The position numbers and the translations under genes are program-made. Of a stretch of DNA of 45,631 nucleotides, positions 27,089-36,539 are shown one piece after another. Numbering within the stretch: position 1 is the stretch's first letter; each line of letters opens with the position of its first letter. The notes below the pieces were generated by a model. That model was not told the origin of the DNA. It made no database searches and was given only the letters and a program-made list of their open reading frames with translations. The DNA lies in the NCBI GenBank assembly GCA_016794465.1, contig JAEUKA010000017.1, forward strand, positions 1-45,631, read 5' to 3'. Source of the DNA: Myxococcales bacterium. GTDB lineage: Bacteria; Myxococcota_A; Polyangia; Palsa-1104; JAEUJZ01.

Positions 27089-27157
27089 CTGCGACAGTGT
27101 GTTTAACCCTGGCGCCAGAGCGCCGATTTGCCGAGGGGCGAGAGTAAGGAGGCATCG

Positions 27158-28555
27158 ATGAAGCGCCTTTTTTGTGTGGTGTTGCTCGTTGCATGCAGCG
27201 GCCCGCAAGGTCCGCAAGAGATCAAGTCCAAGATCAAGAGTAGCGAGCGGACCGAGACGTCCATAGCCGACTTCGTGGACGTCGAGGATGTGAAGCCGAG
27301 TGTCGAAGTGTCAGGCCCAGAGGGCGAGTACCTTGCGGCGCTCCGTAAGGAGATTCCGATCCTGCCTGGCCAGGTCAAGCTGGGCGTAGGTCCGCACGTT
27401 CCAAGCGGTTCGTCAGGGCACATGGAGACCACGGTCGAAATCAACGCCGTGTGGTGGGCGCTCCCGAACCGGGCCCGGCAGCGCGGCAGTCTGGAGTTCA
27501 GCGTTGACTACAAACGGACCAACGCGGCGGGAGTGGGGAAGGCCATCGGCGAGCTGCTCGCCAACCGATTGAAGGATTCGCTTCCCAAAAACGCCGCCGT
27601 TCCGGTACCGGCGCCACCGGCCCGATCGGTCACCGTCGGCACCACGATCGCGTGCAGCCTGCATGAGGACAAGTCGGTTCACTGCTGGGGCTGGCAGGTG
27701 GATCCGCTGGTTGGGCCGGTGCCGAGCAAGACGCCGCTCAGCGACGTGGTTGAGATTGCCGCAGGCAGCCGGGTGGTCTGTGCACGCCTCGCGAGTGGTG
27801 GCATTGAGTGCCTCGGCAAGGACCGGAAGGAAGAGAGTACGAAGCCCTACGTGGTCGGCAGCGTCTGCGGCATCGCCAAAGCGAGCAAGCTCGCGATGAA
27901 TAGCGAGACCGGCTGCGCCCTCGTTGAGGGCGGCAAAGTGCGGTGCTGGAGTGTCGAGCAGCGCAACCCGCAGGACCAGCCGTGCGCCTACCCATCGAGC
28001 GAGATCGGTGGTGTGCATCACGCATCAGCGCTGTCGCTCGGCTCCACTGCCCTGTGTGCCCTCGTTGGCGGCAAGGTGCTGTGCTGGGGCACGCCGGGGC
28101 ACTGGGAGAAAGGCGCCAAGCCGGTCAAGCTGCCCGCCGCCACCGATCTGATCGTCGGGATCACGCCGTGTGTGCTCGGGGCCTCGGGGCAGCTTACGTG
28201 CCAGCGGATGCCAGGGGGGGATTCCGATGCGGCACGCAAAGCGTACGAGATCCGGGAGGCGAAGCTACCGCCCGGATCGAAGGTCTCACTCACGGCGTTC
28301 GATGGCTGCGCGATCACGCCGACCGCCCAGCAGGTGTGCTGGGGTTTCAATGAACGTGGCATGCTTGGCGACTGGAAACGTACCGGGGTGCCGCAGCCTG
28401 TGTTCGATGACGTGATCTCGGTGGGCCTCTCGCAACAGGTTCACTGTTCGGTCACCAAGGACGGCTCCGTCTGGTGTCGCGGAACCACGAACAACGGGAA
28501 CCCGACCGGGCTGCCCAAGAGCACCATGACCCTGACCAAGCTCACCATCTACTGA
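27158..28555 (+). CDS. RCC1-repeat lipoprotein
   Basis: 465 residues from the ATG at 27158, preceded by AAGGAGG. A lipoprotein signal ends at VVLLVAC (Cys11). An N-terminal region of about 150 residues is unassigned. From about residue 155 there are RCC1-type repeats with the pattern VxAGxxxxCALxxxGxVxCWGxN: TIACSLHEDKSVHCWGW, VVCARLASGGIECLG, GCALVEGGKVRCWS, ALCALVGGKVLCWG, VCWGFNERGMLGDW and VHCSVTKDGSVWCRG. The paired Cys residues in each blade suggest disulfides outside the cytoplasm. RCC1 lipoproteins are frequent and highly expanded in Myxococcota; the function is unknown, and a surface-exposed propeller is likely. Confidence 0.85.
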   Translation: MKRLFCVVLLVACSGPQGPQEIKSKIKSSERTETSIADFVDVEDVKPSVEVSGPEGEYLAALRKEIPILPGQVKLGVGPHVPSGSSGHMETTVEINAVWWALPNRARQRGSLEFSVDYKRTNAAGVGKAIGELLANRLKDSLPKNAAVPVPAPPARSVTVGTTIACSLHEDKSVHCWGWQVDPLVGPVPSKTPLSDVVEIAAGSRVVCARLASGGIECLGKDRKEESTKPYVVGSVCGIAKASKLAMNSETGCALVEGGKVRCWSVEQRNPQDQPCAYPSSEIGGVHHASALSLGSTALCALVGGKVLCWGTPGHWEKGAKPVKLPAATDLIVGITPCVLGASGQLTCQRMPGGDSDAARKAYEIREAKLPPGSKVSLTAFDGCAITPTAQQVCWGFNERGMLGDWKRTGVPQPVFDDVISVGLSQQVHCSVTKDGSVWCRGTTNNGNPTGLPKSTMTLTKLTIY

Positions 28556-28750
28556 CGACGGCTCACAGCGCCTCGTGCGTTGTACTTTCTTGGGATGGTG
28601 GCGGTTCCGCTGCTCGGACTCATTGCGATCCACTGTAGTTCGCGGCTGCAGCCTCCGCAGGGACAGCGGCCCACGATAGCTCGTACGGTAACGAATATCA
28701 GACACTCCCACTCCGATGCAGAACTGGGCGGACATACACCATCGGTATCC

Positions 28751-30043
28751 TTACCCACGAGACTCCTCCGGGGACTTTCGCTGCTGGGTTGCGAACTCAG
28801 CGGCGAGGTGTCGGCAGACCTCGCCGATAGCGATGCGGCAGCCGGGGCAGCCGTGCCGGGGATCGGCGCATGTTGGATGCAGCTCGTGAAATTGCTTTAG
28901 TAGCCGCTGGGCTGGGGCTCCGTGGTCGATGAGGTCGATGAGGCCCGGAAGGGCTGCCTCAAATGGCAGAGAAGGCTCGTCGAGCACCGGAGACTCCTTC
29001 ACCCAGCGTATTAGCTCCGAAAAGGCATCGGTGATGCGCATCGTCTTCATCGACTGAGTGCAGCACAGACCATCGGCCCCCAATCGCACCGCGCTCAGCA
29101 TGGCGCTGCGAAACGCGGCATCCTGAACGGCTGGCTCATCGGGACCAAACCAATCGGGGAGCGGCTCGCCCTCCCGATAGTGCAGCAAGATGCGGTACGC
29201 AAGTCGGCGGCACAGCGCGAGATACCCAGCCAGGTGATGTGGATCAGCAATGAGATCTGTCACTCCAAGCTCTACGCACATTCGGTCGGGGCGCAGGCGA
29301 ATCATGCCGTTTAGCGCGAACAGCGTGGGAAACCAGGGCCCCATCACCGTGAGCGCTTGATGGGAAACGATGTACTCCTCCCAGCGAACCGTCTTCGGCA
29401 AGACCTCGGGGTCGCCGCCATTTGCCAGCCCGCGCCGTACCACATGACGGAACGACTGCACCCCCGCAGGCTTGGAACCCGCGAACGGAGAGCTGGCGTA
29501 CATGCCCGCCAAGATCGGTGCCAGTCTGACCATTCCGCGAAACAGCGCCAGCAAGGCATCACCATCCGCAACATGGATGTTGAGCTGCGTGCAGTCCGCG
29601 TAGCTCCGAGCAAGGACTGCTGCGCCGTACTTGGCGTCCGCGATCTTGGGGATGAAGCCGTAGGAGCTGACTTCGGTTAGGAGTTCCAGTGGCTCTGCGG
29701 CAATCGGAACGATCAACAGTCCGTGCAGATCAGCCCAGTCAAGCAGCCAGCATGCACGAGCGCGATATTCAGCGAGTAGCTCCCCGAGGTTACGGTACGG
29801 ACGGGTCTTGATCTCGCAAGTATTCGCCGCAACTTCTTCGCTCCGCCACTCCTCAGCACCAAACAGAGAGGCGACGACCTCCCCCGGTGCTGGTGCCAGC
29901 GTGTCGGCGTGGCGCAGTGGTAGCTCGACCTCGATTCCTTGAGTGGCATGCGCATCCGGCACAAACTGCGCGGACGGAAGCGTATCTAGGCGCAGGTCGT
30001 AGGCTTGGCCGGACTTGTGATTCCGAAGCTGGATCGTTCGCAT
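28751..30043 (-). CDS. Carboxylate-amine ligase, GCS2 (glutamate-cysteine ligase type 2) family
   Basis: 430 residues from the ATG at 30043 with a GGGGGGAA ribosome site; the frame also opens at 30073. The region with GIEVELPLRH, NTCEIKTRPYRNLGELLAEY, QLNIHVADGDALLALFRG, YIVSHQALTVMGPWFP and RPDRMCVELGVTDLIADP corresponds to the GCS2 fold (PF04107), which forms gamma-glutamyl or amino-acid amides using ATP. The tail has an unusual Cys cluster, C-x6-C-x2-C-x7-C (TCADPRHGCPGCRIAIGEVC), that could bind a metal and that I do not associate with the family. No glutathione synthetase or other partner is nearby. The substrate is unknown. Confidence 0.75.
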   Translation of the reverse strand: MRTIQLRNHKSGQAYDLRLDTLPSAQFVPDAHATQGIEVELPLRHADTLAPAPGEVVASLFGAEEWRSEEVAANTCEIKTRPYRNLGELLAEYRARACWLLDWADLHGLLIVPIAAEPLELLTEVSSYGFIPKIADAKYGAAVLARSYADCTQLNIHVADGDALLALFRGMVRLAPILAGMYASSPFAGSKPAGVQSFRHVVRRGLANGGDPEVLPKTVRWEEYIVSHQALTVMGPWFPTLFALNGMIRLRPDRMCVELGVTDLIADPHHLAGYLALCRRLAYRILLHYREGEPLPDWFGPDEPAVQDAAFRSAMLSAVRLGADGLCCTQSMKTMRITDAFSELIRWVKESPVLDEPSLPFEAALPGLIDLIDHGAPAQRLLKQFHELHPTCADPRHGCPGCRIAIGEVCRHLAAEFATQQRKSPEESRG

Positions 30044-30268
30044 GTTCCCCCCGATGAGCAGCGAAGCAGTCATGATAAGCGACGACGCTGCTGAGGCTGG
30101 CCGAAGATCTCAAGTGGCCGTCCACACAGGCCCGTAGTCAAGGCTGTGCTTGGTGAAATAAAATGCCACGGTCGCCGTCACACAAAGCGTACCGAGGGGG
30201 ACTTTTCCGTGTGTGAAGGCTCTCTTACGGCTTGTCTGACCCACCACGCGCATAGAGGAGATCTGTCG

Positions 30269-30817
30269 ATGAACGCAAAGATCTGTGTTACCGCTACTGT
30301 TGCTGCTGCCGTGTCTCTCTGGTTTGTTTCCGGAGTCGGATACGCCGACCGCCCGGACGGCGGAGCGACCGGAGGAACAGTGGTACAGAACCCTCGGCCA
30401 GACACCTCTGCCGGTTTTCGCCCGGACGGCGGAACGGGCGGCGGAACGGGCAGCGGAACAGTGACTCCGCCGGTAGCCAACAAGATGCCAACCAAGCTGT
30501 CCGGGACGCTGTCGCCAGCACCGGGGCGTACCGAGAAAGGGACCGTCACGTTTACTCCCACCCGGACCAAAGCCGGGATTGAGTGGACCATGACACTCGA
30601 AGTAACGGGAGCCAAACCTGGCACCAACTATCTGCTCATGGTCGGTGCGGGAGACCTCTCGGTGAATGTCAAGCAAGACGCCAAAGGCGTCATCAAGACC
30701 AAGGTCAAAGTGAAGTTCCTTAATCCGCCCGAGCAATTAAGTTACTCACTGAGCGCTAGCTTACTGGAGCGACTCGCCACAGAAAATCGGACGGCCGCAT
30801 CGGGCACGCTCAAGTAG
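30269..30817 (+). CDS. Small secreted protein of unknown function
   Basis: 182 residues from the ATG at 30269, preceded by AGAGGAG. A signal peptide ends at SGVGYADRP (about residue 26). A Gly/Thr/Asp-rich segment with the repeat RPDGGTGGG follows, then a beta-sandwich-like domain (GTVTFTPTRTKAGIEWTMTLEVTG, then GTNYLLMVGAGDLSVNV). It stands divergent to the GCS2 gene across about 225 bp, which probably holds both promoters. I recognise no family. Confidence 0.7.
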   Translation: MNAKICVTATVAAAVSLWFVSGVGYADRPDGGATGGTVVQNPRPDTSAGFRPDGGTGGGTGSGTVTPPVANKMPTKLSGTLSPAPGRTEKGTVTFTPTRTKAGIEWTMTLEVTGAKPGTNYLLMVGAGDLSVNVKQDAKGVIKTKVKVKFLNPPEQLSYSLSASLLERLATENRTAASGTLK

Positions 30818-31121
30818 ATCTCTTTGCTGCGGCCAAGACCCTTGCGAGTGGGCCGCTTCGGTCGGCGGACAACAGATGTGGACGATGCTGAGGGGGGTTT
30901 AGGAGTCGAACGCCCGAGCCGCCGGCGACCAAAAGAATCCGGGCAAACAGCTCAGGACGAGGCAATGAGCCTTCATGGTGAACATGACCAGATCATGCAC
31001 CACCTATGCCCAGAGAGCCAGGAGCGAAGATATTTCCTGGTGCTTGCCCAAATCAGACCAGCGCGCCGCTACGAGGAGCACAGAAAACATCCTATCGACC
31101 TGGGGACATTTGAGGGGTCCT
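30818..31121. other. Intergenic, 304 bp, nothing recognised
   Basis: The stretch lies between two convergent genes. The open frames have no coding character; I see no repeat, RNA or clear terminator. Confidence 0.5.
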
Positions 31122-32132
31122 TTATGGAGCAACCGTCAAACGGCTCACAAAGTGCTTGGCGATGGCAATCAAAGCGCCATCGCTGCAAGCTGGTTTCTTT
31201 TCAGATCTGCGGATCCTGTGCGTTATCATGAACGCAATGTTCCCCGCTCGTACGATCAGAACCCGATCACCGGCCAGGTCAGCATCCGGTGCTCCGATAG
31301 TGGCGAGCATCGCTTGATTGCCAAGTTTGGGAACCATACGCGTGTTCTCAAGCGTCAAGGGCTCAATGAGCGGCTGCGAGAAGCTCTCCTTGGCTGCCGC
31401 TATGTCATGAGATCTGTCCGCCAACACATTGATGTGGAGAGACTGGTCACCGGGAAGTTCGCTGAACACGCACCCTCCGTCGGGCAGTTCTCTGTCGAGT
31501 GGCTGTGCCGTGGCAACATGGCACATTGAATTGATATGAGCCGCAGAGATGAGTTGAGGGCATTTAGGAACCGGCGCATAGTTGCGTTCAGGACCGGTGG
31601 ATTTCAGCGCCACCGGTTTAGACGAGGGCGTCTCGCCCAGATGGGCCTGCGCGGAAGGCGATGGAAAGCGGCCTATGGCAGATTTAAGGAACTTGACCAG
31701 ATCGGCTCTGGATTCACAAACCGGCGATGACACAGACGTAAAAACGGTGATGGACGCCCGGCCAATCGTGCCCTGTGCAACCCAGAAAACGTTGCCCATA
31801 CTGGTGGTCTCAAACAACAGCCCATCCTTTACCCCCGGAATCGGAGTCGCGTTGGTTACCGTCTGCCTGAGAAAGTGTTTTTCCGGCCCTTCATCCAGGA
31901 AGATCGAAAGCGCGAGATCCCCTCGGCCTTCGATGGACCACCTTGCCAGACACGATCGCCCCACAAGCTTATCGGCCTGGCGCGTTTCGATCTTGAGACC
32001 CTTCGGCAAGTCGACGGTAGGTAGCAGTTTGTCGCACTCAACTAGCGTTGCTGCAGACGCGGCAACTGGTTTTGCATCAGCCGACGTTGCAAACAACAGC
32101 CAGACCAAAAGTCCCAGGGACAGAACTCTCAT
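31122..32132 (-). CDS. Secreted protein with two similar domains
   Basis: 336 residues from the ATG at 32132 (GGAGGTCCG upstream). A signal peptide is present (MRVLSLGLLVWLLFATSADAK). The mature part has two halves of about 140 residues, each with a Cys-containing start (CDKLLPTVDLPKG; CPQLISAAHINSMC), a mid-region CLARWSIEGRGDLALSIFLD/CVFSELPGDQSLHINVL, and an AxITVFTS/IAFMITHR strand followed by a C-terminal VCES/ACSD segment. This layout resembles the DUF3558-type lipoprotein fold. Function unknown; probably periplasmic or exported. Confidence 0.7.
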   Translation of the reverse strand: MRVLSLGLLVWLLFATSADAKPVAASAATLVECDKLLPTVDLPKGLKIETRQADKLVGRSCLARWSIEGRGDLALSIFLDEGPEKHFLRQTVTNATPIPGVKDGLLFETTSMGNVFWVAQGTIGRASITVFTSVSSPVCESRADLVKFLKSAIGRFPSPSAQAHLGETPSSKPVALKSTGPERNYAPVPKCPQLISAAHINSMCHVATAQPLDRELPDGGCVFSELPGDQSLHINVLADRSHDIAAAKESFSQPLIEPLTLENTRMVPKLGNQAMLATIGAPDADLAGDRVLIVRAGNIAFMITHRIRRSEKKPACSDGALIAIAKHFVSRLTVAP

Positions 32133-32217
32133 CGGACCTCCGTGCTTAATCAGAATCGTTGCAGTGGGACTCGGTTTCTCTCTGACGAAGGTCACAGGCA
32201 CCAGCGTCCGGGGCTTT

Positions 32218-32463
32218 CTACCTTCCCTTGACAGTATCACCAGACCAGTTCCCAGCAGGCTCAAAAGCCGATACGGATCTGCAGGACCCGATTGGCGGAA
32301 TCACAAGCGAACTGGCCTTCGCGCCCAACGGCCCGCCGCGCTTGATGGTCGTGTCGGTGCGACACTCTACTTGAAGGTGTGAGTAAGGGCCCCCCATTCC
32401 AACGGGCAGCGAGATGTCCATTGGATGCTCAGCGTGCGTCGGTGGTCCCGGTTTAGTCCTCAT
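32218..32463 (-). CDS. Possible small protein overlapping the HEAT-repeat gene
   Basis: An 81-codon frame starts at the ATG at 32463 inside the last codons of the upstream gene (an overlap of 11 bp) and ends at 32218. The translation is Pro/Gly-rich and not convincing, with no family and no signal peptide. The overlap is the main reason to list it. It may be chance. Confidence 0.2.
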   Translation of the reverse strand: MRTKPGPPTHAEHPMDISLPVGMGGPYSHLQVECRTDTTIKRGGPLGAKASSLVIPPIGSCRSVSAFEPAGNWSGDTVKGR

Positions 32464-33793
32464 GCACAGGTCGGCGGACCCCTTGTAGGTACGGAGCGGC
32501 TTTTTTGCAGGGAGCAAGCTGGAACCGCTTCGCACACTGCCACGCCAGCGCGGACCGCAGGATGGATCCTTGTCCAGTTTCCTTGCGATGATGACCCAAG
32601 TAATCGACGATCCCATCGATAAGATAAGGGTCGGGGGTGTTAAGCAGAATGCTCATGTCATGATGACAGGGCGACTCGAGAAGCTCTGCAACCTCCACGG
32701 CAGGAGGCCGTGGTCTCATTCCCTGATAAGACCAAACCAAAAGGCAGCGGATACTGGCACGCAGCTTGGCGGACGCAGGACCGTTGGGAAGAGACCCACC
32801 TGTGGACGATGGAGAAGGAGTCTGAGGCGGCTGGGCAGAGCGAGTTTCAGGCAGACCGTTGAATTGCCACAGGGCAAAAAGGGCGGCGGCGGCTTCTCCA
32901 TTTCTGTCGGCAGCAAGTCCTCGCAGATAAGTGCAGGCACTGTCGACGGCGAGAGTGCCCTCGAAATTCGACTTTTCGATCGCACTTCGCACCAAGTTTT
33001 GGGCTTCGGCAAGACCTAGCGGAGAATGCCAAGCCAAGAGCACCCGGAAAACGCGCGACTGGACCGCGTCGTCTGTTTGATGTTGCAAGACGGAAAGGAC
33101 ATCCTGGGCCTGCGCCGCACTTCCGACTTGTTCCAGCAAGTGGAGCCAGCGAGAGAGCAAGACATCCTTGCCGCCCAGCGCAACATTCCCACTGCGGATG
33201 TGCTGAGCCAAGATCCGGGCCAGGGCCGGTGCATGCGCAAGAAACGTTGCGGAATGGTGAACCTGCAGGTACCCGGTGTCGGCAATTCCCACTGCGTACG
33301 CAACCTGTTTGGCCGTCGGCAAGCGGGTGTAATAGCTGGGGTCTATGTCAAAAAGAGCAATCGCCGCACTGTGGCTCGGGAATCCGTCGTCTATCACAAA
33401 GCGCCCAAGCAGTGGAAGTGCTCTTGGGTCCTTCGTCGATCCGAGCGCCGAGGCGAGCGCAGACGTCGTGTTGGGGCCCAGGTCGTGTTGCGCGGCCCAG
33501 TGCAGCAGCCGCTCGCGGGCGGAAGTGGTGTGGTTTTCACCCAGGGCGCGGACACAGCGAGCACGAGCCTCGTCGTCTTTCTCTGTCCCGATACAGTGGT
33601 CAATCGGCGCAACCGACGGCTCGCCGATGAGTCCGAGCACAGTGATGGCCGGGTTGTGTTTCTGCCAGGCTGGATCGCGCGCATCTTGAACACACACTGT
33701 GATCTGAGCACTGACGATATCGGGTGGCGCCGAACGCGGCGGCAGAGCACAAGCGAGGGCAACCTGTAACGGAAAGGCCAACCACATCATCAC
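32453..33793 (-). CDS. Secreted HEAT-repeat-like protein
   Basis: 446 residues with an N-terminal hydrophobic signal (MWLAFPLQVALACALP) that could be a lipoprotein signal (ALAC). The rest is helical and Ala/Leu-rich with HEAT/PBS-like repeats: RARCVRALGENHTTSARERLL, ALASALGSTKDPRALPLLGRF and DAVQSRVFRVLLAWHSPLGLAEA. A Pro/Ser linker is found near residue 325. Function unknown; HEAT proteins act as protein-binding scaffolds. It is the first gene of a minus-strand run. Confidence 0.65.
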   Translation of the reverse strand: MMMWLAFPLQVALACALPPRSAPPDIVSAQITVCVQDARDPAWQKHNPAITVLGLIGEPSVAPIDHCIGTEKDDEARARCVRALGENHTTSARERLLHWAAQHDLGPNTTSALASALGSTKDPRALPLLGRFVIDDGFPSHSAAIALFDIDPSYYTRLPTAKQVAYAVGIADTGYLQVHHSATFLAHAPALARILAQHIRSGNVALGGKDVLLSRWLHLLEQVGSAAQAQDVLSVLQHQTDDAVQSRVFRVLLAWHSPLGLAEAQNLVRSAIEKSNFEGTLAVDSACTYLRGLAADRNGEAAAALFALWQFNGLPETRSAQPPQTPSPSSTGGSLPNGPASAKLRASIRCLLVWSYQGMRPRPPAVEVAELLESPCHHDMSILLNTPDPYLIDGIVDYLGHHRKETGQGSILRSALAWQCAKRFQLAPCKKAAPYLQGVRRPVHED

Positions 33794-34058
33794 GCCGTCT
33801 TCCTATTTCGACACGTACACATCGTCATGGTCTTGATGAGCGCGAGGATGAACCAATCGTTGCACAGATCGGCAATAGTTGAGTGCAGACAGTCCTCCTC
33901 CGTCGGTGACTCTGTCTGAGCTTAGCTGATCATTAGAACCAACTCCTTCTTAAGTGCGAAGCTGCTCCTGTGCTCTTCGTGATTGACGCCGATTCGAGCG
34001 GGGGCCCTTCCTCTCGACCCAAGCCCTTTTCGCGTCTCATGGGAATGAGGGGTGACGC

Positions 34059-34396
34059 TCAGCGCTTCTGCGGGGGGAAGCGACGCATGGTCTTCAGCCC
34101 ATCGGAATCTCGCCACACAGGCTCGAAACTTCCGTCCGGTCCGGCCAGTACCATCGGCGTGTCCGCGCTGACCCCGCCACTGACATCGTCAAAACGAACG
34201 GGAACACTCCTGCGCAGGTCCTTGTCCACAAACGTGATGTAGTCACCGCGGGCGAGCAGGTCGAACCATGCCACACCAAACGATCCCGATTCGTTGCCTC
34301 GTGTGGTCACGGGAGGAATGCTTGGTAGCGAACACGGACACCGAGAAGCAGTATAGCGCCGAGTGCCACGCCGCACGGAGGTACCCACGCGGACAT
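34059..34396 (-). pseudogene. Small membrane protein, frameshifted or made as two coupled ORFs
   Basis: An ATG at 34396 starts a 29-residue frame with one membrane segment (PPCGVALGAILLLGVRVRYQAF), ending in a TGA at 34307-34309. The GTG that overlaps this stop (34310, GTGA) opens a second frame of 83 residues ending at 34059 with protein-like sequence (NESGSFGVAWFDLLARGDYITFVD, then MVLAGPDGSFEPVWRDSDG). The pieces look like one membrane-anchored protein with a one-base shift, but the GTGA overlap would also permit two coupled genes. I recognise no family. Confidence 0.45.
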
Positions 34397-34553
34397 AACG
34401 CCGAAGGACACGCTTCCGTATTTCCTAGGATGTGATAGGCACCGGGCACGATGGTTGACTGTCCAGGCTGGATGGAGCGGTGGCCGTGCGGAGTCCGTTG
34501 ATTTGGTTGACTGATTCACTGCTCGCTTCCGGCGCGCATTCCGTCGCCAAAAC

Positions 34554-36539
34554 TTGCCGCCGCCCGCTCGGTTGCCTACGCTGCGCGCCGTGCGGTGGCG
34601 CTGCGTCGTCTTCTTCTCTCTGTTGAGTCTCTTCAGTTCGAGCTCGGCGCGTGCGGATTCCGGAGCGAGCACGCTGTCCGCGATGGCGTCTGGGGTTCCG
34701 TGCGGCCTCCTCGGAGACTGCGCACGCTTCGATGCGCTAGGGATTCACGTCGGAGCAGCGCTCGGACTTGCGCAGAGTCCAACGAAGTCGCTCGCACTCC
34801 TCGGACGGACGCGGGTTTCCGTTTCGATGCTGGATGCGCTCGATGTGTCGGTGTCACTGGGCGGACAGCACAATCGCGAGCAGACGGAAACACAGCTTTC
34901 CGCGCAGCCGCTTTCTGTTGGACTACGCGTCCGTCTGTGGCCGTGGTTTGACCGCGGCGGGCCGGATGTCGCGCTGTCGGTCGTGCAAACAATTCCGTCT
35001 AACTGGCTGGGCAGCGGTGACGCAGTGCCGGAAACAACGGCCAGCATCGCTGGCACAAAGCTGTGGCGTTGGCTGCAAATCGACGGCAGCGCCGGGGTTT
35101 TGTGGCGGGACGGGCTGTCGAAGCCGATGGGGCTGCGGCTGTCGGGTTCGGGCTTTGTGCGGCTGTACCAAACGCCAGACCCGGCGCTCCCGCGTGACAG
35201 CTATCGCGTTGGGATTCAGACGAGCGCGTTGTTTCCGCTCGATCGGACAGCGTTTTTGGCGACCACGACGGCGCTGGCGGTGTTTGAAGCGGCGACGGAC
35301 CGCGGCCTACGATTTCAGCTCGGCATCGGGGCGCAGACAGAGGGCTATCGGGCGTCGGGACTTGCGCTTATGCAGTTTTCGTACTCGTGGGGTCTGCGCT
35401 ATCGCACCGGCGACGGACGCGCGGGCATCGGCGGCATGCCCGACTGGTATCTCGACTATTTCATGGTCGATCCAGTCCTCGAAGCCGACGGCTGCATCTA
35501 CACTGACCCGAGCAGCCTCGGACGGCTCAAAATCATCTGCATCGGCGAGCCCGAGCCCATCGACGCGAGCACCATCGTGCATCGCGATGGACGGCGCTTC
35601 CCGGTCGGGCTGCATGTGTGGATCGACAAGACCGACGGGACACTGATGACGACGGATCGGGAAATCCTCGCACGGCCCGACGAAAAGACGGCCAAGCTGG
35701 CGATTGTGGTCCAGCAGCTTGTCGAGGTGGTGCGGCGGCGAGAACAAAAGACCGGCAAGCCGTGCTTTCTGCGCGGCGGCATTTTGCATGCGGTCAGTGA
35801 TGCCAGCCTCGCGTCGATGGTGGCCTTCGACGATCACGGCAGCGGCGCGTCGCTGCTCGGGTATGAACTGGCCCGCATGATCTTCTGCGACAGTGAGCCG
35901 CTGGCAAGTGGCGTGCCGTCGCCGCTGTCGCTCTTGGGCAAGGGTCTGGGCGGACCGCGCAGCATCGCAGGCGGCAAAGTCCGCGACATCATCGAACACG
36001 AAAAGCCGGTCGTCCCGACGAAGCCAAGTCTGGACGCCAAACCCGCGCCGCCGCCTGTCCCGCCGACCCCAGCCACGCCGAACACTGCGACGAAGGCCGA
36101 AACAGCGGCGAAGGAAGCGTCGGACATCCTGACCGAGCGAAGCCGCAAGCACATCTTCGAGGGCGAGATCAACCCCAAGCGAGGAAATGCCACCGGCTGG
36201 CACTACGAACCGACGGGAAGCCGAGAAAGAGGAACGTACGTGCTCGAAGAAACGCGCAGTCCGCCGGATGAACACGGCGTCTATGCAGCGAATGTGGTGA
36301 TCGAGGGGACGAAGAAGAAGGCACGCTCGACGTTTTTCCCGAAGGAATGGACCAAGGAACAGGTCGCATCGGCGATTGATGAGGCGTATCAGAGCAAAAA
36401 GATGAATGAAGCGACTGGGCTGTACATCGGAAAAAGCGAGGCAGGCGTAGAGATCGAGATGATGCTCAACCCGAAGGGCGGTATCCAACGTGTGAATCCG
36501 GTCTACAAAGGCCCAAAGTACGAAGGACCGAAGAAATGA
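34554..36539 (+). CDS. Outer-membrane-barrel-like toxin with C-terminal EndoU RNase domain
   Basis: 661 residues. A signal peptide follows a short basic start (VRWRCVVFFSLLSLFSSSSARA); the start could be the TTG at 34554 or the GTG at 34590. Residues 50-290 show alternating beta-strands rich in Gly, aromatic and hydrophobic residues, like an outer-membrane barrel (VSVSLGGQHN, LSVGLRVRLWPWF, FQLGIGAQTEGY, FSYSWGLRYRTG). A globular middle domain covers about 290-460. A Pro/Ala/Thr linker at 490-525 follows, then an EndoU domain: KHIFEGEIN with His533, GWHYEP with His550, a VVIEGTKKKARSTFFP strand with candidate Lys, and a C-terminal IEMMLNPKGGIQRVNPVY strand. EndoU domains cleave RNA and are known in polymorphic toxins (CdiA and similar). 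The next gene overlaps by 4 bp and is a likely immunity gene. The barrel-EndoU fusion is unusual. Confidence 0.82.
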   Translation: MPPPARLPTLRAVRWRCVVFFSLLSLFSSSSARADSGASTLSAMASGVPCGLLGDCARFDALGIHVGAALGLAQSPTKSLALLGRTRVSVSMLDALDVSVSLGGQHNREQTETQLSAQPLSVGLRVRLWPWFDRGGPDVALSVVQTIPSNWLGSGDAVPETTASIAGTKLWRWLQIDGSAGVLWRDGLSKPMGLRLSGSGFVRLYQTPDPALPRDSYRVGIQTSALFPLDRTAFLATTTALAVFEAATDRGLRFQLGIGAQTEGYRASGLALMQFSYSWGLRYRTGDGRAGIGGMPDWYLDYFMVDPVLEADGCIYTDPSSLGRLKIICIGEPEPIDASTIVHRDGRRFPVGLHVWIDKTDGTLMTTDREILARPDEKTAKLAIVVQQLVEVVRRREQKTGKPCFLRGGILHAVSDASLASMVAFDDHGSGASLLGYELARMIFCDSEPLASGVPSPLSLLGKGLGGPRSIAGGKVRDIIEHEKPVVPTKPSLDAKPAPPPVPPTPATPNTATKAETAAKEASDILTERSRKHIFEGEINPKRGNATGWHYEPTGSRERGTYVLEETRSPPDEHGVYAANVVIEGTKKKARSTFFPKEWTKEQVASAIDEAYQSKKMNEATGLYIGKSEAGVEIEMMLNPKGGIQRVNPVYKGPKYEGPKK

